Of a stretch of DNA of 18,729 bases, positions 17,021 through 18,729 are shown one piece after another. Position numbers and translations under genes: made by a program. A model generated the notes under the pieces. It made no database searches. It saw only the letters and a list, made by a program, of their open reading frames with translations, and was not told the DNA's origin. This stretch comes from Melampsora larici-populina 98AG31 (taxonomy: Eukaryota > Basidiomycota > Pucciniomycetes > Pucciniales > Melampsoraceae): the NCBI RefSeq assembly GCF_000204055.1, contig NW_006768767.1, positions 806,511 to 825,239 of the forward strand, read 5' to 3'. Each line of letters starts with the position of its first letter. Position 1 is the first letter of the stretch.

Positions 17021-18729
17021 TGCGGTATCACACATCACGACTTGTTCATGGTGACTCGACTCCAAAAACAAAACTCAACCAGACCTCCAACACCAAAGTC
17101 AACTACCAATACCTCCTTTTCACCACTCACACACAATGAAGTCCAAGCCTTACAGTTGCATGAATCAACTCGAGAACGTTCAACACCAATCAATGTCTTT
17201 TCAATTAAAATAGGTCAATCAACCATCTTGAACTTGACTCCAAACCATTCAGACTAGTACAATTGGGCGGCGGGCGCCGCACTTTTATTTGCCCTTGTGT
17301 TGTGATAAACCTTTTGTTATTTATGCAAATGTTTTCTGCTCTGAGGACTTTAATATCTCAACTTCTTTCATTTGGGTCCCTACACTCTCTGTGGTCATGT
17401 TCCTATCTCGCTGATCACATTGGCCTCTGGACCTTAGTTTCATCTTGCATTAGAATTCAGTACATCAACTCCAATCATGATGTTCAATTCATAGCCAAGC
17501 TTGATTTCATGAGAAAAAACAATCAACACAAAGACTTACTTGAGTTGAATAACTGAAAACAGAACAGACAGGCAGATTGGCTAAAACTTACAGGAAGTAA
17601 ATGAGTTATTCTGATAAGATAGCAAAAAAAGAACTCATTCTAGTAGATATGAATGATGTTAAAGAGAGGTAGAGGTGATGTAAAAGTCAGAACTACTCAT
17701 CAGCACATAAGTAACTCACTTAGTGTGAATGACTACAATGAGGGAGGGGCCTGAAATCAGTTTTAAAGGTTTGGTGATGGTTGTTGGGTGAAACAAAAGG
17801 GAAAAAATCAAGATGAGTTAGTTCAAATGACCAAAGCTTTCAGGAGACTGAGATCAATCTAAGTCCGAGGAAAACTCACCTAGATAGCACAGGAGTGATT
17901 GCATTGACCAAGAGAATACAAAGGTGATCGATCTAGAAGTTTGTAACCCACAAGATAGAAGAAAGTAAGTCAGGATACTTGAGAATCAGGAGAGATTGAT
18001 AAGGTATGAACAAAGGAATCTTGAATGCTGAACTAAACAAACATACCTACAATAGGAGAAGTTGCCATCCAGATCAGTATGAGGTAAAAGAATTGAGGGA
18101 AGATCTGAAAAATCTCAATGGAGACCTATGGAGACCCTGTTTATGATCGCATCTGGCCTGTGTGTGAAGTTGGGTGTCAGATTGTGAAGTTTTGGCTCCA
18201 TCTAAATAGAATGAGATCAGAACTTATCTTATATTGATTTTGATGTGAAAAGAGTATATTATGATCGAGTAAAGGATTCATTTTGAATTAGTAAGCCAAT
18301 TGATTTGGATTGAGTTAAGAATCTGATTTGAATTTGATCAATATTCATATCTAAACGTCTACGCTTTTGTTTTACTTGACCTTGATCTACATCCACCTTC
18401 TGTAATGATAATTAAAAATAATGATTGAAATTTGAGCAATAACATCTCATTAAATGTTTTTTGATCGAAGATAGTGATTCGATTTGAGTTTTGATTAAAA
18501 CATGTTGTATTTGAAAATGAATAAGATTTCAGTTCAGAGGATCTTGTTTTATAGAAACTTGAGGGATAAGTTACAGACCATCAACAATCATCTCATCGTT
18601 TTCGTTTTCTCCTCTTCCATTGTCCGTCTTGATAGATTGATTGTGATATGATTGATCAATTGTTTTGTTTTGAAGTTTGAAGGTATGATGATTATGATCG
18701 GCTGTGATTGAAGGGAATGCGACGATCTA
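17021..18729. other. AT-rich spacer, no supported gene
   Basis: A plus-strand frame (17009-17257; internal ATG at 17048 giving MVTRLQKQNSTRPP...) is Thr/Ser/Pro-rich and of unknown nature; another at 17263-17556 has no motif. From about 17560 to the end the DNA is purine- and AT-rich with repeated GATTTGA/TTGATC-like words and no open frame worth naming. A GC-rich hairpin at 17267-17280 is considered under findings. Confidence 0.45.

Noticed and set aside
1..18729. CRISPR array or bacterial operon
   Set aside because: No regularly spaced direct repeats; introns, TATA boxes and Ty3/hAT elements show a eukaryotic nuclear sequence.

Overview
The window looks like nuclear DNA of a basidiomycete, most probably a rust fungus (Pucciniales). 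The inference rests on a 40S ribosomal protein S3 gene split by very short spliceosomal introns (63 and 80 nt, plus a likely 108-nt intron in the 5' leader), on AT-rich intergenic DNA, and on a mixture of Ty3/gypsy and hAT transposons. I cannot confirm genus or species without a search. Only one clear host gene is present; most of the window is transposon or unannotated AT-rich spacer.

Layout. Positions 1-4030 hold no recognisable gene, apart from a 50-codon small ORF at 1485-1637 with a TATA box upstream and a 16-bp perfect palindrome at 2385-2400. At 4039-5419 lies a compact hAT-type DNA transposon of 1381 bp. It has 13-bp terminal inverted repeats (TIRs), a 7-8-bp target duplication, and dense CGTTG/CAACG arrays just inside both ends. 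Its two-exon gene on the minus strand retains only the C-terminal dimerisation region of a hAT transposase, so it looks like an internally deleted element. Around it are several GC-rich perfect hairpins with 3-nt loops. Positions 5427-7022 are mostly featureless.

RPS3 lies on the minus strand at 7023-7975 (coding), with a predicted leader intron up to 8083. Positions 8084-9180 hold its probable promoter and unassigned spacer.

From 9181 to 16660 is a full-length Ty3/gypsy LTR retrotransposon (7480 bp) in minus orientation. Its two 586-bp LTRs differ, by eye, at one base. It has a tRNA-iMet-like primer binding site, a polypurine tract, a 658-aa gag, and a pol ordered protease - reverse transcriptase - RNase H - integrase in the -1 frame. 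Pol is interrupted by two in-frame stops, TAG after the reverse transcriptase palm and TGA in the integrase zinc-binding domain. The copy is therefore young but apparently dead, unless the stops are read through.

Positions 16665-18729 are host sequence after the insertion. They contain a foldback-rich segment at 16871-17020 with a nearly perfect 40-bp palindrome, a possible Helitron-like 3' end near 17254-17280, and AT-rich spacer with no gene I can support.
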